NCBI GenBank assembly: GCA_020625875.1
Contig: JAHLAX010000070.1
Location: 62,001-126,000, forward strand
Length of the DNA stretch: 64,000 bases
Source of the DNA: a bacterium
Lineage (GTDB): Bacteria; Bacillota; Clostridia; Oscillospirales; Acutalibacteraceae
Reading direction: 5' to 3'
Part shown: positions 44,226 through 53,300 of the stretch, one piece after another
Layout: every line of letters begins with the position of its first letter
How positions within the stretch are numbered: the first letter of the stretch is position 1
The notes under the pieces: generated by a model
The model's input: only the letters and a program-made list of their open reading frames with translations
Told to the model about the DNA's origin: nothing
Databases searched by the model: none
Program-made: the position numbers and the translations under genes

Positions 44226-44255
44226 AAACAAAAGCGCCTTACAAGCGTAAGGCGC
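44226..44255 (-). terminator. Intrinsic terminator of the small peptide gene
   Basis: GCGCCTTAC (minus, 44255-44247), GCTT loop, GTAAGGCGC (44242-44234), then TTTTGTTTT. Confidence 0.8.
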
Positions 44256-44269
44256 AAACTGATTTTTTA

Positions 44270-44437
44270 CTACCACCAGGAATTACTCATTAGCAACTCG
44301 CCTATATCGAAATAAGCGTTTTCGAGCTCTTTCTTCGCGGGCGTGGGATCCGGGGATGGTTCTGAAGACGCCAAAAGGACATCTGTCTTTTCAAGGACTT
44401 CAACAGAAATCATTGGAGAGGAATATTCAAATTTCAT
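44270..44437 (-). CDS. Small protein with leader-like YxxPxIxVxxLEKxDVL block
   Basis: 55 residues. The ATG at 44437 has AAAGGGG 9 nt upstream; the earlier in-frame ATG overlaps that site. The N-terminal 21 residues (EYSSPMISVEVLEKTDVLLAS from residue 3, in pieces) share 11 of 21 positions with the 59737-59946 protein. The C-terminus is acidic, Pro-rich and ends NSWW. No signal peptide or membrane helix. It has its own terminator and precedes the LRR adhesin gene. Function unknown. A conserved front with a variable tail resembles a modified-peptide precursor, but no maturation enzyme is next to it. Confidence 0.65.
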   Translation of the reverse strand: MKFEYSSPMISVEVLEKTDVLLASSEPSPDPTPAKKELENAYFDIGELLMSNSWW

Positions 44438-44550
44438 TATCAAAGCCCCTTTCATCCATTTTACTATAATAATAGTTAATATAATTATAACATTTTGTTA
44501 CAATTTGTCAACATTTATTTGATGAATTAGTGAACTTTTTTGAATGATGA

Positions 44551-44922
44551 TTATTTTTTTGATTGATAATCCTCAATTGCGGACTGGATTGCCTCCTCAG
44601 CCAGCACGGAACAGTGCATTTTGTGAGCGGGCAAACCGTCCAGAGCCTCGGCAACCGCTTTGTTGGTAAGCTCCAGCGCCTCGCTGACGGGCTTACCCTT
44701 AATCAGCTCCGTAGCCATCGAGCTTGAGGCTATCGCGCTGGCGCAGCCGAATGTTTCAAACTTTACGTCGGTGATAATATCGTTGTCGATTTTGAGGTAC
44801 ATCTTCATTATATCGCCGCATTTAGCGTTGCCTACCTCTCCTACTCCGTCAGCGTTCTCGATGATGCCAACATTCCTCGGATTATAAAAGTGATCCATAA
44901 CCTTATCGCTGTATAATGCCAT
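44551..44922 (-). CDS. iscU: Iron-sulfur cluster scaffold IscU/NifU N-terminal type
   Basis: 123 residues. The three cluster-binding cysteines are in place: GNAKCGD (about 35), FGCASAIASS (about 60) and HKMHCSVLAEEA (about 103). The start MALYSDKVMDHFYNPRNVG is typical. It builds transient 2Fe-2S clusters on sulfur from the cysteine desulfurase encoded directly upstream (11 bp), so the two form the iscS-iscU operon common in clostridia. Confidence 0.95.
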   Translation of the reverse strand: MALYSDKVMDHFYNPRNVGIIENADGVGEVGNAKCGDIMKMYLKIDNDIITDVKFETFGCASAIASSSMATELIKGKPVSEALELTNKAVAEALDGLPAHKMHCSVLAEEAIQSAIEDYQSKK

Positions 44923-44933
44923 TTCTATCTCCC

Positions 44934-46124
44934 CTATTTCAATATAAATACTCGCTTGCCCGTCATCAAATCACGCCATACGGGCGAAAAGCTCCTGAGA
45001 TACTCAACTACCTCTTTTACGGATTCGATTATATAATCAGCCTGCTCGATTGTCGTGTTTTCTTCAAGGCTCAGTCTGAGCGAGCCGTGAGCCACATCGT
45101 GGATTCTGCCGATGGACAACAGCACGTGGCTTGGGTCGAGTGCTCCCGAGGTACAGGCGCTGCCCGATGAGGCGGATATACCTTTTCGGTCGAGCAGAAT
45201 GAGCAGTGACTCGCCCTCGATTCCCTCAAAGCTGAAATTGACGTTGCTGTATATCCTGCGCTCTGATTCGCCGTTTAGGGCGCTGTGCGGAATCTCGGAA
45301 AGCCCGTTTATCAGGTAATCCCTGATTTTTGTGAGATGAGCCTTATCCCTGTCCATATTAGCGACAGATTCCTTAAGCGCCGCCGCCATAGCCGCTATGC
45401 CAGCGACATTCTCTGTACCCGCGCGCTTGCCTCTCTCCTGAGCGCCACCCTCAATCAGATTGCTGAGTATTATGCCCTTGCGCACATATAAGAATCCGAC
45501 GCCCTTGGGACCGTGGAACTTATGCGCGGACGCGGAGAGCATATCAATATTCATAGCTTTGACGTCAATCGGAAGATGTCCTACAGCCTGGACCGCGTCA
45601 GTGTGGAACAGCACGCCGCGCTGTTTGCATACAGCGCCTATCTCAGCTATGGGCTGGATTGTTCCGATTTCGTTATTAACCGTCATAACCGTGACCAGAC
45701 AGGTGTCGTCCCGGATAGCGTCCTCTAGCTCCTTTACATCGACAACGCCGTTTGAGTGAACGGGTAACAGGGTAATCTCGAAGCCAAGTTTTTCAAGCTT
45801 TTTGAGCGTATGAAGCACAGCGTGGTGTTCAAAAGCTGTGGATATAATATGGGTTTTACCTTTCTTTTTACCGTTATTAGCGGCTGAAAGAATAGCCTGA
45901 TTATCAGCCTCGCTCCCGCCTGAGGTGAAAATAATCTCACGCGGCTCGGCGTTAATAATTTTCGCTATTTCTTCTCTCGCGTATTCAAGGCGGGTTTTCG
46001 CGTCTTGTCCTATTGTATAGAGGCTCGACGGATTACCGTAAAGGTTTTTCATACAGTCGAGCATTGTGTTTATCGCCGTCTCACTCATTCTGGTTGTAGC
46101 GGCGTTGTCCGCGTAGATTTTCAT
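44934..46124 (-). CDS. iscS: Cysteine desulfurase IscS/NifS
   Basis: A pyridoxal-phosphate enzyme that takes sulfur from cysteine for Fe-S cluster assembly. 396 residues from the ATG at 46124 (AAGGAG upstream). Family motifs: YADNAATT, IIFTSGGSEADNQAI, MTVNNEIGTIQPI, SASAHKFHGPKGVGFLYVRKG (PLP-binding Lys, about 203; in pieces) and the mobile Cys loop SGSACTSGALDPSHVL (about 322). First gene of the iscS-iscU operon, behind a consensus promoter with an overlapping dyad operator. Confidence 0.95.
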   Translation of the reverse strand: MKIYADNAATTRMSETAINTMLDCMKNLYGNPSSLYTIGQDAKTRLEYAREEIAKIINAEPREIIFTSGGSEADNQAILSAANNGKKKGKTHIISTAFEHHAVLHTLKKLEKLGFEITLLPVHSNGVVDVKELEDAIRDDTCLVTVMTVNNEIGTIQPIAEIGAVCKQRGVLFHTDAVQAVGHLPIDVKAMNIDMLSASAHKFHGPKGVGFLYVRKGIILSNLIEGGAQERGKRAGTENVAGIAAMAAALKESVANMDRDKAHLTKIRDYLINGLSEIPHSALNGESERRIYSNVNFSFEGIEGESLLILLDRKGISASSGSACTSGALDPSHVLLSIGRIHDVAHGSLRLSLEENTTIEQADYIIESVKEVVEYLRSFSPVWRDLMTGKRVFILK

Positions 46125-46167
46125 AGTTCTGCTCCTTATTTTCATTTGATATGAAAGTACAACAAAG

Positions 46168-46201
46168 AGTATACACCTATTAACCTACTATGTCAATAGG
46201 T
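46168..46201 (-). promoter_or_regulatory. iscS promoter with overlapping dyad operator (Rrf2-like)
   Basis: TTGACA (46196-46191), 17 bp, TATACT (46173-46168). The -35 and spacer are covered by an inverted repeat, 46175-46201, with arms ACCTATTaAC and GTcAATAGGT around TACTAT. Operators of Rrf2/IscR-type repressors have this position and form. No Rrf2 gene is in the window. Confidence 0.65.
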
Positions 46202-46257
46202 TTTATAAGCGAGCGATAAATTACTTTTATTTATGTTTAAAATTTATTTAAAAGCTG

Positions 46258-46286
46258 TTGAAGATTTTTATTTTACGTGATATACT
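46258..46286 (+). promoter_or_regulatory. Promoter of mtnN
   Basis: TTGAAG (46258-46263), 17 bp, TATACT (46281-46286). Confidence 0.7.
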
Positions 46287-46340
46287 GAAAACGAAGCTAA
46301 AGCGTGCTTTCGATAAATTTCAAAAGAAGAGGTGTAAAGA

Positions 46341-47033
46341 ATGATTGGTATAATCTGTGCGTTAAAAATTGAGGTTAACGGGCTCAAGGAACTTATGGAT
46401 TCCCCCGAAGTTACAAAAAAAGCAGGGCTGGAGTTCACAAGCGGAAAGATTTTTGACAAGGATGTTGTAGTGCTTGAATGCGGAGTAGGCAAGGTCAACG
46501 CGGCTGTAGGCACTCAGATTATGATAGATTTGTTCAAGCCCGACGTTATAATCAACTCGGGTATCGCTGGCAGTCTTACAAAAAATCTTACAATCGGCGA
46601 TATTGTTGTTTCAACAGACTGCGTAGAGCACGACATCAATTGCACCGCTCTAAAAGAACCGAGAGGTCAGATTACATTCCCCGACGAAAAACGAATTGAA
46701 ATCCCCGCGGACAAGGAAGTTTGTGAAAAGCTCGCCAAATGCTGTGAGAATCTCGGCGCTCACGTAGTGAAAGGTCGTATCGCTACAGGCGATATGTTCA
46801 TTGTTTACCGAGGCGAGCGTGAGACTATCGCTTATAACTTCAAAGCCGTATGCTGCGAGATGGAAGGCGGCGCGGTAGGTCACGTATGTTATATGAACAA
46901 TGTGCCGTTCGGAATTCTCCACTCCATAAGCGACGACCTTAAATACAATAAGGTTGAAAATTACGAAGAATTCAAGCAGCTCGCCGCTGACAGAGCTATC
47001 AAAGCAATCAAAAAATTCATCCAGATGGATTGA
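46341..47033 (+). CDS. mtnN: 5'-methylthioadenosine/S-adenosylhomocysteine nucleosidase
   Basis: 230 residues. Removes adenine from methylthioadenosine and S-adenosylhomocysteine, which recycles the S-adenosylmethionine by-products. Family sequence throughout: IGIICALKIEVNGL at the start (catalytic Glu near 11), NSGIAGSL (about 73), ATGDMFI (about 150), and CCEMEGGAVGHVCY plus SISDDLKYN (catalytic Asp) in the C-terminal third. GAGGTG precedes the ATG. Single gene with promoter and terminator. Confidence 0.95.
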   Translation: MIGIICALKIEVNGLKELMDSPEVTKKAGLEFTSGKIFDKDVVVLECGVGKVNAAVGTQIMIDLFKPDVIINSGIAGSLTKNLTIGDIVVSTDCVEHDINCTALKEPRGQITFPDEKRIEIPADKEVCEKLAKCCENLGAHVVKGRIATGDMFIVYRGERETIAYNFKAVCCEMEGGAVGHVCYMNNVPFGILHSISDDLKYNKVENYEEFKQLAADRAIKAIKKFIQMD

Positions 47034-47047
47034 TAATCATAAAATTT

Positions 47048-47080
47048 CCCCTCGCGTTTGATTCGCGAGGGGTATTTTTA
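47048..47080. terminator. Terminator between mtnN and the sortase genes
   Basis: CCCCTCGCG (47048-47056), TTTGATT loop, CGCGAGGGG (47064-47072), then TATTTTTA on the plus strand. On the minus strand AAATTT lies before it, so it may serve both. Confidence 0.85.
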
Positions 47081-47087
47081 TGCTCGT

Positions 47088-47879
47088 TTATCTTTCACAT
47101 ATAACAACATATCTGTCAAACCCGCCCTTGTCGTTCTTTATACAGGTGAGCAGGTTGAGTTGCTGCTGTTCGTCATCACCTAAGGCAAGACTTGAAAACT
47201 CGTTAGGCTTGATGACAGTAGTATCGACTACTTTGTATTTCAATTTGTTCCAATAGGTGGTAACCGCGACCTCATCGCCCTTTTTCAGAGAGCGGATATT
47301 GTCGAAGAATATTCTGCCGATATAGCCAGTATGCCCCGCTATGGACGCGTTGGTGCCGCTGCCGCCGATTGGCAGAGAAGTGCCGTACATATGCGCCGCT
47401 CCCCAGCTCATCTTCTGGTCGGATGAGCCGAGATACACGGGCAGGTCAAGCCCGATACTCGGCGCTGACAGGTAGCAGTAAACACCGTTATAAATCCCGT
47501 ATTTTGTAAGGTCAAGCGCGGGCTTCTCGTAGCCTATCATAGCCTTGGTGCCCTGAGTTTTCCATAGCCTTTTGTTGTAGCTTTCGCTGTCTTTCTTAAG
47601 CCGTTTGATGTCTTTTTTGAACACAACGGAAGAACTGTCATCAACGGTATAGTCACCGCTTTTTATATATGGTTCGAGCTCTTTTGCCGAAGTTATTTTC
47701 TTGCCTTTTATGACAACGCTTTGCTTTGTTTTGCTTTTGGTTTCGTCGAATTGCGCTACCGCCTTTTCGGCATTAATTTTGCCGATTTGGTTTGAAATCG
47801 GAGCGAACAGCAAAAATCCTACTCCCACAATAAAGAGAACTGCGGCTACGACAGTCAGGATTTTAAGCTTTTTGTTCAT
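47088..47879 (-). CDS. Second sortase of the pilus locus
   Basis: 263 residues. An N-terminal membrane helix (about 8-27), then a sortase barrel with catalytic His183 (AGHTGY), Cys246 (LLTCIKND) and Arg256 (GFDRYVV). It has no DPF-type lid, unlike its partner, and no C-terminal helix. It could be the housekeeping-like enzyme that fixes pili to the wall or a specific one for the tip protein. The start lies 17 bp inside the end of the class C sortase gene, so the two are co-translated. Confidence 0.87.
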   Translation of the reverse strand: MNKKLKILTVVAAVLFIVGVGFLLFAPISNQIGKINAEKAVAQFDETKSKTKQSVVIKGKKITSAKELEPYIKSGDYTVDDSSSVVFKKDIKRLKKDSESYNKRLWKTQGTKAMIGYEKPALDLTKYGIYNGVYCYLSAPSIGLDLPVYLGSSDQKMSWGAAHMYGTSLPIGGSGTNASIAGHTGYIGRIFFDNIRSLKKGDEVAVTTYWNKLKYKVVDTTVIKPNEFSSLALGDDEQQQLNLLTCIKNDKGGFDRYVVICER

Positions 47880-48768
47880 TTTTTACTCGTCTTCCCTTTC
47901 GCTTGGTTTTTGCAATTAATACAACAATCAAAACCACAAAGCCGACAAACACGGCAATCCCCGCGCCGAGCACAGCGTAAGGTATCTTGTAGCCGAAGAA
48001 AAACAGCCCGTCATCGCCGACGCTGACAGTGGTATAGTTCGGCTCCTCAGACTTGCTGTAGGGCACTCGGGTTCCTCTGACAAGCAGGCGGTGAGTGTTG
48101 ACGGAATACGGAGTACAGGTGAGCAGAGTACAATAGTCCTTGCCCTTGAAAATCCGCAGGTCAGCGACCTGTTCGGGGAGAACAACCTTGATTTGGTCGA
48201 CCTTGTATTTCAATGTTCGGTTAAGAACTTTTATATAGAATTCGTCGCCTTTTTTTATATCGGTAAGATAGTCAAAAAAGGTCTCGCCAGGGTAAGCTGA
48301 GTGCGCTGAGATAACGCTGTGGGTGTTTTTTCCGCCAATCGGGAACGAAGAATTCCTGAGGTGCCCCGCGCCTTTCGCGAGAACTTTTTTGCTTGTGCCG
48401 TGATAAATCGGAAGATTTACGGCGATTTTGGGTATTTTTATATAACCGATTGTTCCGCTGCCGTCTACGTTGAGAATATTCTTATACTTATCATTCAGTT
48501 TTGTGTATTCTTTTATTTCAAAAGGGTCTGTTATGAGCGCGCTGTCATAAATCACGTTCTCGTACAGCCCGCGGTTATAGGCCTCAGCCTGATGAAACAG
48601 CTTTTTTATCTGAGCTGTATCTTTTTGTTCGGTTTTTTGGATATATGTACCCTCGTCGCCGAGTGCCGCCATATTATTGATTACGGAGCTCACAAGCGGA
48701 TAACAGAGTACGCCCACGCCGATTAAGAATATCAGAATAACAGCAATTATAGGCAAATACTTTTTCAT
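47863..48768 (-). CDS. Class C (pilus-polymerising) sortase
   Basis: 301 residues. The ATG at 48768 has AGGA upstream and begins the membrane helix (MKKYLPIIAVILIFLIGVG, in pieces). The lid motif DPF (about 81-83) blocks the active site in class C enzymes. Catalytic residues are His156 (ISAHSAY), Cys218 (TLLTCTPYS) and Arg227 (THRLLVRG). A second C-terminal membrane helix (about 245-275) is followed by a basic tail. It joins pilin subunits by cleaving their sorting signal. It has its own promoter after the pilin terminator. Confidence 0.93.
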   Translation of the reverse strand: MKKYLPIIAVILIFLIGVGVLCYPLVSSVINNMAALGDEGTYIQKTEQKDTAQIKKLFHQAEAYNRGLYENVIYDSALITDPFEIKEYTKLNDKYKNILNVDGSGTIGYIKIPKIAVNLPIYHGTSKKVLAKGAGHLRNSSFPIGGKNTHSVISAHSAYPGETFFDYLTDIKKGDEFYIKVLNRTLKYKVDQIKVVLPEQVADLRIFKGKDYCTLLTCTPYSVNTHRLLVRGTRVPYSKSEEPNYTTVSVGDDGLFFFGYKIPYAVLGAGIAVFVGFVVLIVVLIAKTKRKGRRVKNEQKA

Positions 48769-48798
48769 ACAGCCAGTCCTTTTACAGAATATACTGTA

Positions 48799-48827
48799 AT
48801 TATAATACAGCAACAGAGTTTTTTCAA
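48799..48827 (-). promoter_or_regulatory. Separate promoter for the two sortase genes
   Basis: TTGAAA (48827-48822), 17 bp, TATAAT (48804-48799). It overlaps the downstream edge of the pilin terminator. Confidence 0.7.
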
Positions 48828-48856
48828 GAAGAAAGCGGCTCGATTTCTCGAGCCGC
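48828..48856 (-). terminator. Hairpin after the backbone pilin gene
   Basis: GCGGCTCGA (minus, 48856-48848), GAAA loop, TCGAGCCGC (48843-48835), then TTTCTTCTT. Probably terminates most pilin transcripts. Confidence 0.75.
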
Positions 48857-48876
48857 CATTATTTTGATGTTACTGA

Positions 48877-50343
48877 TTACTGTTCAGTTTTTTTAGATCT
48901 CTTTTTGAGAACTATAACAGCGAGGATACCCGCGATAAGTACGAGAGAAGCGCCCACAATTGTGAAAATCATTGTGCCTTCGCCGCCTGTCTTGGGAGCG
49001 ACTGTTGTGTAGTTCTTAAAGTCTGTCGCAACATTGAACACACCGTCAGCTGTAATATCGCTGTCGTTAATTGTAAAGCTTACTGTGTCCTTGCTGAGCA
49101 CATAGCCCGAGGGAGCGGCTGTCTCCTTGATTTTGTAGGAACCGGGAGCGAGAACAAACTCGTCGGTTGTGCTGCCGTTAACCATAAACTTAACAAGACC
49201 GTTGTTATCAGATGTGCCGCTTGCGAGCTTTGTATCGCCGCTGTAGATAGCGAGTGTAGCTCCCTTGAGAGCCGCGTTTGTCTTGTTGCCGTTAACCTTC
49301 TTGATTCTGGCTACACATGTATAAACCTTAACCTCTTCGCCTAAGAGAGAGCCGTTTGTGTTGTAGAGAAGACCGTCCTTGTTGGGGTTGCCCTTGGCTG
49401 TGCCGATTCTGGCGTCCTTATTGAGGTCAGCCTTGTAAACAACGATAACCTTGTTGTGGTTATAGAACGCGTCGGAAGCGAGAAGGTCATCGGTAGCTGT
49501 TACGGTGATGTATGTACCGCCGATATAATCAGCATCGCTGTTTGCGTCGTAAGTAGCGGGCTCTGTGTTGGCGTTGAATGTTGTGGAAGCAACTGTGAAG
49601 GCGCCGTTGGCAGCCTTGTTGTTATCGCTTACGGAATCATAATAAATCTCTACGGAATTCTTGTCGAAGGTAAGACCTTTGAACATTTTATCCCAGATTA
49701 CGTATCTTGAAGCTTTCTTTGTAGCTGAGCCGACTGTGCTTGCTGTGAGTGTGAAGCTTACGCCGTCAGCGTCATTCATACCGGAATAATCGGAAGTAAC
49801 TGTAGCGGCTTTGTCTGTGAACTGCTTGTGAACTTCGGGATTGCCTGCGTCAACCTTTTCGCCGAGGTCAACCGTGAGCTTGCCGTTTGTGCCGTAATCC
49901 CAAGCGTTGTTCTTATACTCGGGCCATACGATTACAGAGTTGCTGGCTGCGGTAGCGTTGGGATCTTCCTTGGAAACGCGAGCGTAGTAGATACCAGGTT
50001 CTGTAACAGTTTTAGTGCTGTTTTTCTTAACAACGCCGTCGAGCTTCGCGCCGACTGATGAAGCGTCAGTGATATATGCCGCGTCGAGAGCAGCGAGAAG
50101 ATTGGCGCCCGATGAGTTGGCTGTGTTGATTTCTGTCTTTACAACTTCAGCAAGACCCTGCTCAAAAGTGTAAGCGCCTGTGTCTGTGCTCGCGAGTGAC
50201 GCTACTTTATAAATTGTGTATTCAAATGTACCTTTTTCACACTGGAAAGTGAGCTCCTCGCCCTGAGCGAAAGCTGTCGGAACAACTGCGATAAGCAGGA
50301 TTGCCGCGAGAATTATTGCCGCGATTCTTTTAGTAAATTTCAT
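48877..50343 (-). CDS. Backbone pilin, isopeptide-forming, PKTG sorting signal
   Basis: 488 residues. Signal peptide to about 26. A fimbrial N-terminal domain, then PEVHKQF (about 165-175), the place of the pilin-motif lysine used for polymerisation. Cna-B-like domains follow. An E-box reads YKIKETAAPSGYVL (about 400-415), whose Glu helps internal isopeptide bonds. The C-terminus has VAPKTGG (about 448), a membrane helix and KKRSKKTEQ: a sortase substrate. It lies 25 bp after the tip gene and upstream of the class C sortase, the standard order of a Gram-positive pilus locus. Confidence 0.92.
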   Translation of the reverse strand: MKFTKRIAAIILAAILLIAVVPTAFAQGEELTFQCEKGTFEYTIYKVASLASTDTGAYTFEQGLAEVVKTEINTANSSGANLLAALDAAYITDASSVGAKLDGVVKKNSTKTVTEPGIYYARVSKEDPNATAASNSVIVWPEYKNNAWDYGTNGKLTVDLGEKVDAGNPEVHKQFTDKAATVTSDYSGMNDADGVSFTLTASTVGSATKKASRYVIWDKMFKGLTFDKNSVEIYYDSVSDNNKAANGAFTVASTTFNANTEPATYDANSDADYIGGTYITVTATDDLLASDAFYNHNKVIVVYKADLNKDARIGTAKGNPNKDGLLYNTNGSLLGEEVKVYTCVARIKKVNGNKTNAALKGATLAIYSGDTKLASGTSDNNGLVKFMVNGSTTDEFVLAPGSYKIKETAAPSGYVLSKDTVSFTINDSDITADGVFNVATDFKNYTTVAPKTGGEGTMIFTIVGASLVLIAGILAVIVLKKRSKKTEQ

Positions 50344-50368
50344 TATTCTAATCTCCTAACTATACATA

Positions 50369-53300
50369 TTAATATCTCTTACAAGCGTGCTTTAACGGTT
50401 TTCTGTTCGCGTACATCATATACGCGCCCACACTTAACATTGAGAGAATTACGAGCGCGATTCCTATCGGAATAGCAAATGAGCCGAACGAACCGCTGCT
50501 GGGCGATTTGAGAGCTCCGTTTACATATGTAAACTCTATTTCGTACTTAACATCGTTGCCGTCAAGTATCGGGAGCTTGAAGTAGCGGATTGTGGGTTCT
50601 CTGAAGTAGCCGTCCTTGGCTGTGGTCTCCTTAACCGCGTACCACTGATAGTCCATAAGTCCAAAATACTTGCCGTTTGTTTTTTCGTAGATGTCGAGAT
50701 CGCTAAATACTACCTTACCGTTTTGGGTAATCGCTGTACCAGCTACCTCGGTATTGGCGGTAATCTCTTCATTTTCGGCGCCTACCTTATAAACAGTGAA
50801 CTCAACGCCGTCCAGTGTGTTCATGGAATCCTCTTTGTTGATAGTAAGTTTTCCCTTTTTCTGAATCGGGTTTTCAAACTCAATCTCAGTTACCTTGTTC
50901 GCCGCCGTGAAGGTATCGGGTGTCGGATCTGTACCGTCCCACTTGTAGTATTCTATATCGCCGTCATTAACAACAAGCTCTCTGTTGTTTAAGCTTACCG
51001 TAACCTTAGCGATATACTTCTGTGTATCTACGCCGATGTCGTCTTTGTATGTTGTAAGATTAGCCTGTGAAGACTTATCGTTGTCAACAACAATTCCGTT
51101 CTCAACAATTGAATAGAGATATACGCCTTCCTGAGTAAAGTGCAGGAATTTATCTGTACCGCCCTTATTGTTGAATATAATCTCGCCGTCATTGTTAACG
51201 GGCTGGATTGTCTTTTCTGTGTTGGACACATCGATACTCTTTTGTGTCGAGCCGTTTTCGTACTCAAACTCACCGAGGCCATGAGCCGTAAAGCTGAACA
51301 GCTCGTTTTGAGTGTTTAAGCCGCCTGTGGTGTAAAGAGTTCTGTTCTGTCCGTCTGTGATGTATTTTTTAGCCTTGAGTGTTGTGGAAATCGGCTTTTC
51401 ACGGTTTGTGAACGCAACCGTGCTGTCGTGGTCGGAGATTGAGCCCGTCATAAGACCGTCGAACGCGTCGTCCGAGCCGCCGTCAACTTTTACTCTCAGC
51501 GGAGCGTAACCAGGGGTCGCGACCTCCTCAATCTGATAGCCAGCGCCTTTGGGAAGCCCCTCGATTGTAACTGTGTCCTTAGCCGAGAACCTGAACTCGC
51601 CCGTGTTGGCGTCAGTCTGGAGAACCGTTGTGTCGCCGCCCGAAGCTACCGTATATTTAAGCGGATAAGCCTTGTAGGTTCCGTTGCCGTCAACGTCAAT
51701 CTTGACGCGGAACTTGAATTCCTTGTCGGTGTCGATGTCGGTTGTGTCGTCCTCGCTCCTTACTTTTTTGGAGAGCGTGAGCGACTGAACGTCGGGTGTG
51801 TTTACTATATTAGCCTGAAGCTTGGCGTTATTGGTAGCGAGCGTCGAATCCTTAAGCGTGAACGGATCTGTTGTCTTACCGTCTTTGTAGGCGGTTGTAG
51901 CGCTGTTCGGAGCAACTATTGTACCTTTGGCGTTATCGACGACCTGCCATTTGGTGCTGTACTCAACGCCTGACTGGCGATTCTTCTCTGTAACGGTTAT
52001 TTTGTTGCCTGTTGTGTACTGGTTATAGAAGTCAGCTACATCGCTGTCAGAGAGCTCATATACGCCTGTTGTTCCGTCAACGGTTCTTGTGTTTGCCTCG
52101 TTGTTGAGAGTGTAACGGGCTGTTGTGTTGAGCGCGCCTTCCTCGCTGTTGGTGAATTCAAACTTCTGATCTTTAAGCGCGTCCTCGAGACCGTGGTTAA
52201 CATCAGTTGTATCAACAGTCTTTTTAACCTTGAGGTCGTTCTGAGCGGGAGTCATCGTGAACTTCATCATCGCGTTACTCTCGATCATACCGCGCTCCAT
52301 ATAGAATACTGTGAGGTGATATGTCTTGGTCGGGTCGAGCTGAGCGTAGGTTGTGTCACGCTTCTGCTCAAAGCCGAAGTTTGTCACCTTCTCATCGCTG
52401 TACTCGTAGAGCTCATTGGCGGCAGCCTGCTCGATTTTGTTGATGTTGTCTGTGCCTGTGACCTTGCCCCAGTGGTTAGCGATGGTATCCTTACCCGCGC
52501 CCGAACCGTTGCCGTTGTCGTCGGTGAATGTATCGCCGACCTTACCCTGGGCTACGTTTGTCCAGTCGCTCTGATTCTTGTTAAGGGTAAACATCGTCTT
52601 GGAGTCGAAGCGGTCTGTGCCGCCTTCCGCCTGCTGGTTGGCTTTGATATAGTAAAGACCTGTGTTGTTGTCCTTAGTAGCCTTGAACCACTTGCCGTCG
52701 TCGCCTTTGTTCCAAGCCCAGGCGTAAACGCTGCCCCAGTTGCTCTTGTCTCTGATATAGATTCTGTCTCTGCTGTAATTAGGGCTGTCCTTGAGGCTTA
52801 CTACCTTCTTGGCGGTAGCCTTCATAGTGTTGAAGTTGATTTCGCCCTCAGCCTTTTTATGGTTGCCGCCGAGGTCGAGCGCGAGACGGGAGTTTGTGAG
52901 CTTGCCGTCGTCGCCGTACTCGGAGATATATACCCAGAGGTCGTCGTCGCCCGAATACTCGAACTTAACGTCGTTGTGGTTGGCGAGCTTGCCGCCCTCG
53001 GGAACACGGAAGTCCATATTAATCTTGATACCGAAGCCGTAGTCGAGGTTGTCGTTGCCGCCGCGGTTGTCTTTGGTCTTTGCCGTGTTGTTGAAGGGGA
53101 AGATACCCTTTGTGGCGGGAGTGTTGCCCATAAAGTTGCGCAGACCGTCGTCCACGCCGTAGTCCATGCCTCTGCCGTAGCCTACCGACTTGGGCTCATA
53201 GCCGTTCCAGTTGAAGAACACGTTGTCGGTGGCGTTCTGTGAGTCGAATGTATATGTTGTTACGCCGCCCTCTGTCTTTTTATAGAAGGGGAAGGATGAG

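Noticed and set aside
46158-46164. TACAACA near iscS as a further SARP site
   Set aside because: A single heptamer placed downstream of the -10, without the 11-bp partner. The promoter has a good -35 of its own.
52193-53242. 349-residue plus-strand open frame opposite the pilus tip gene
   Set aside because: Antisense shadow: Val/Leu-rich complement of codons of a clear secreted protein, no start signals.
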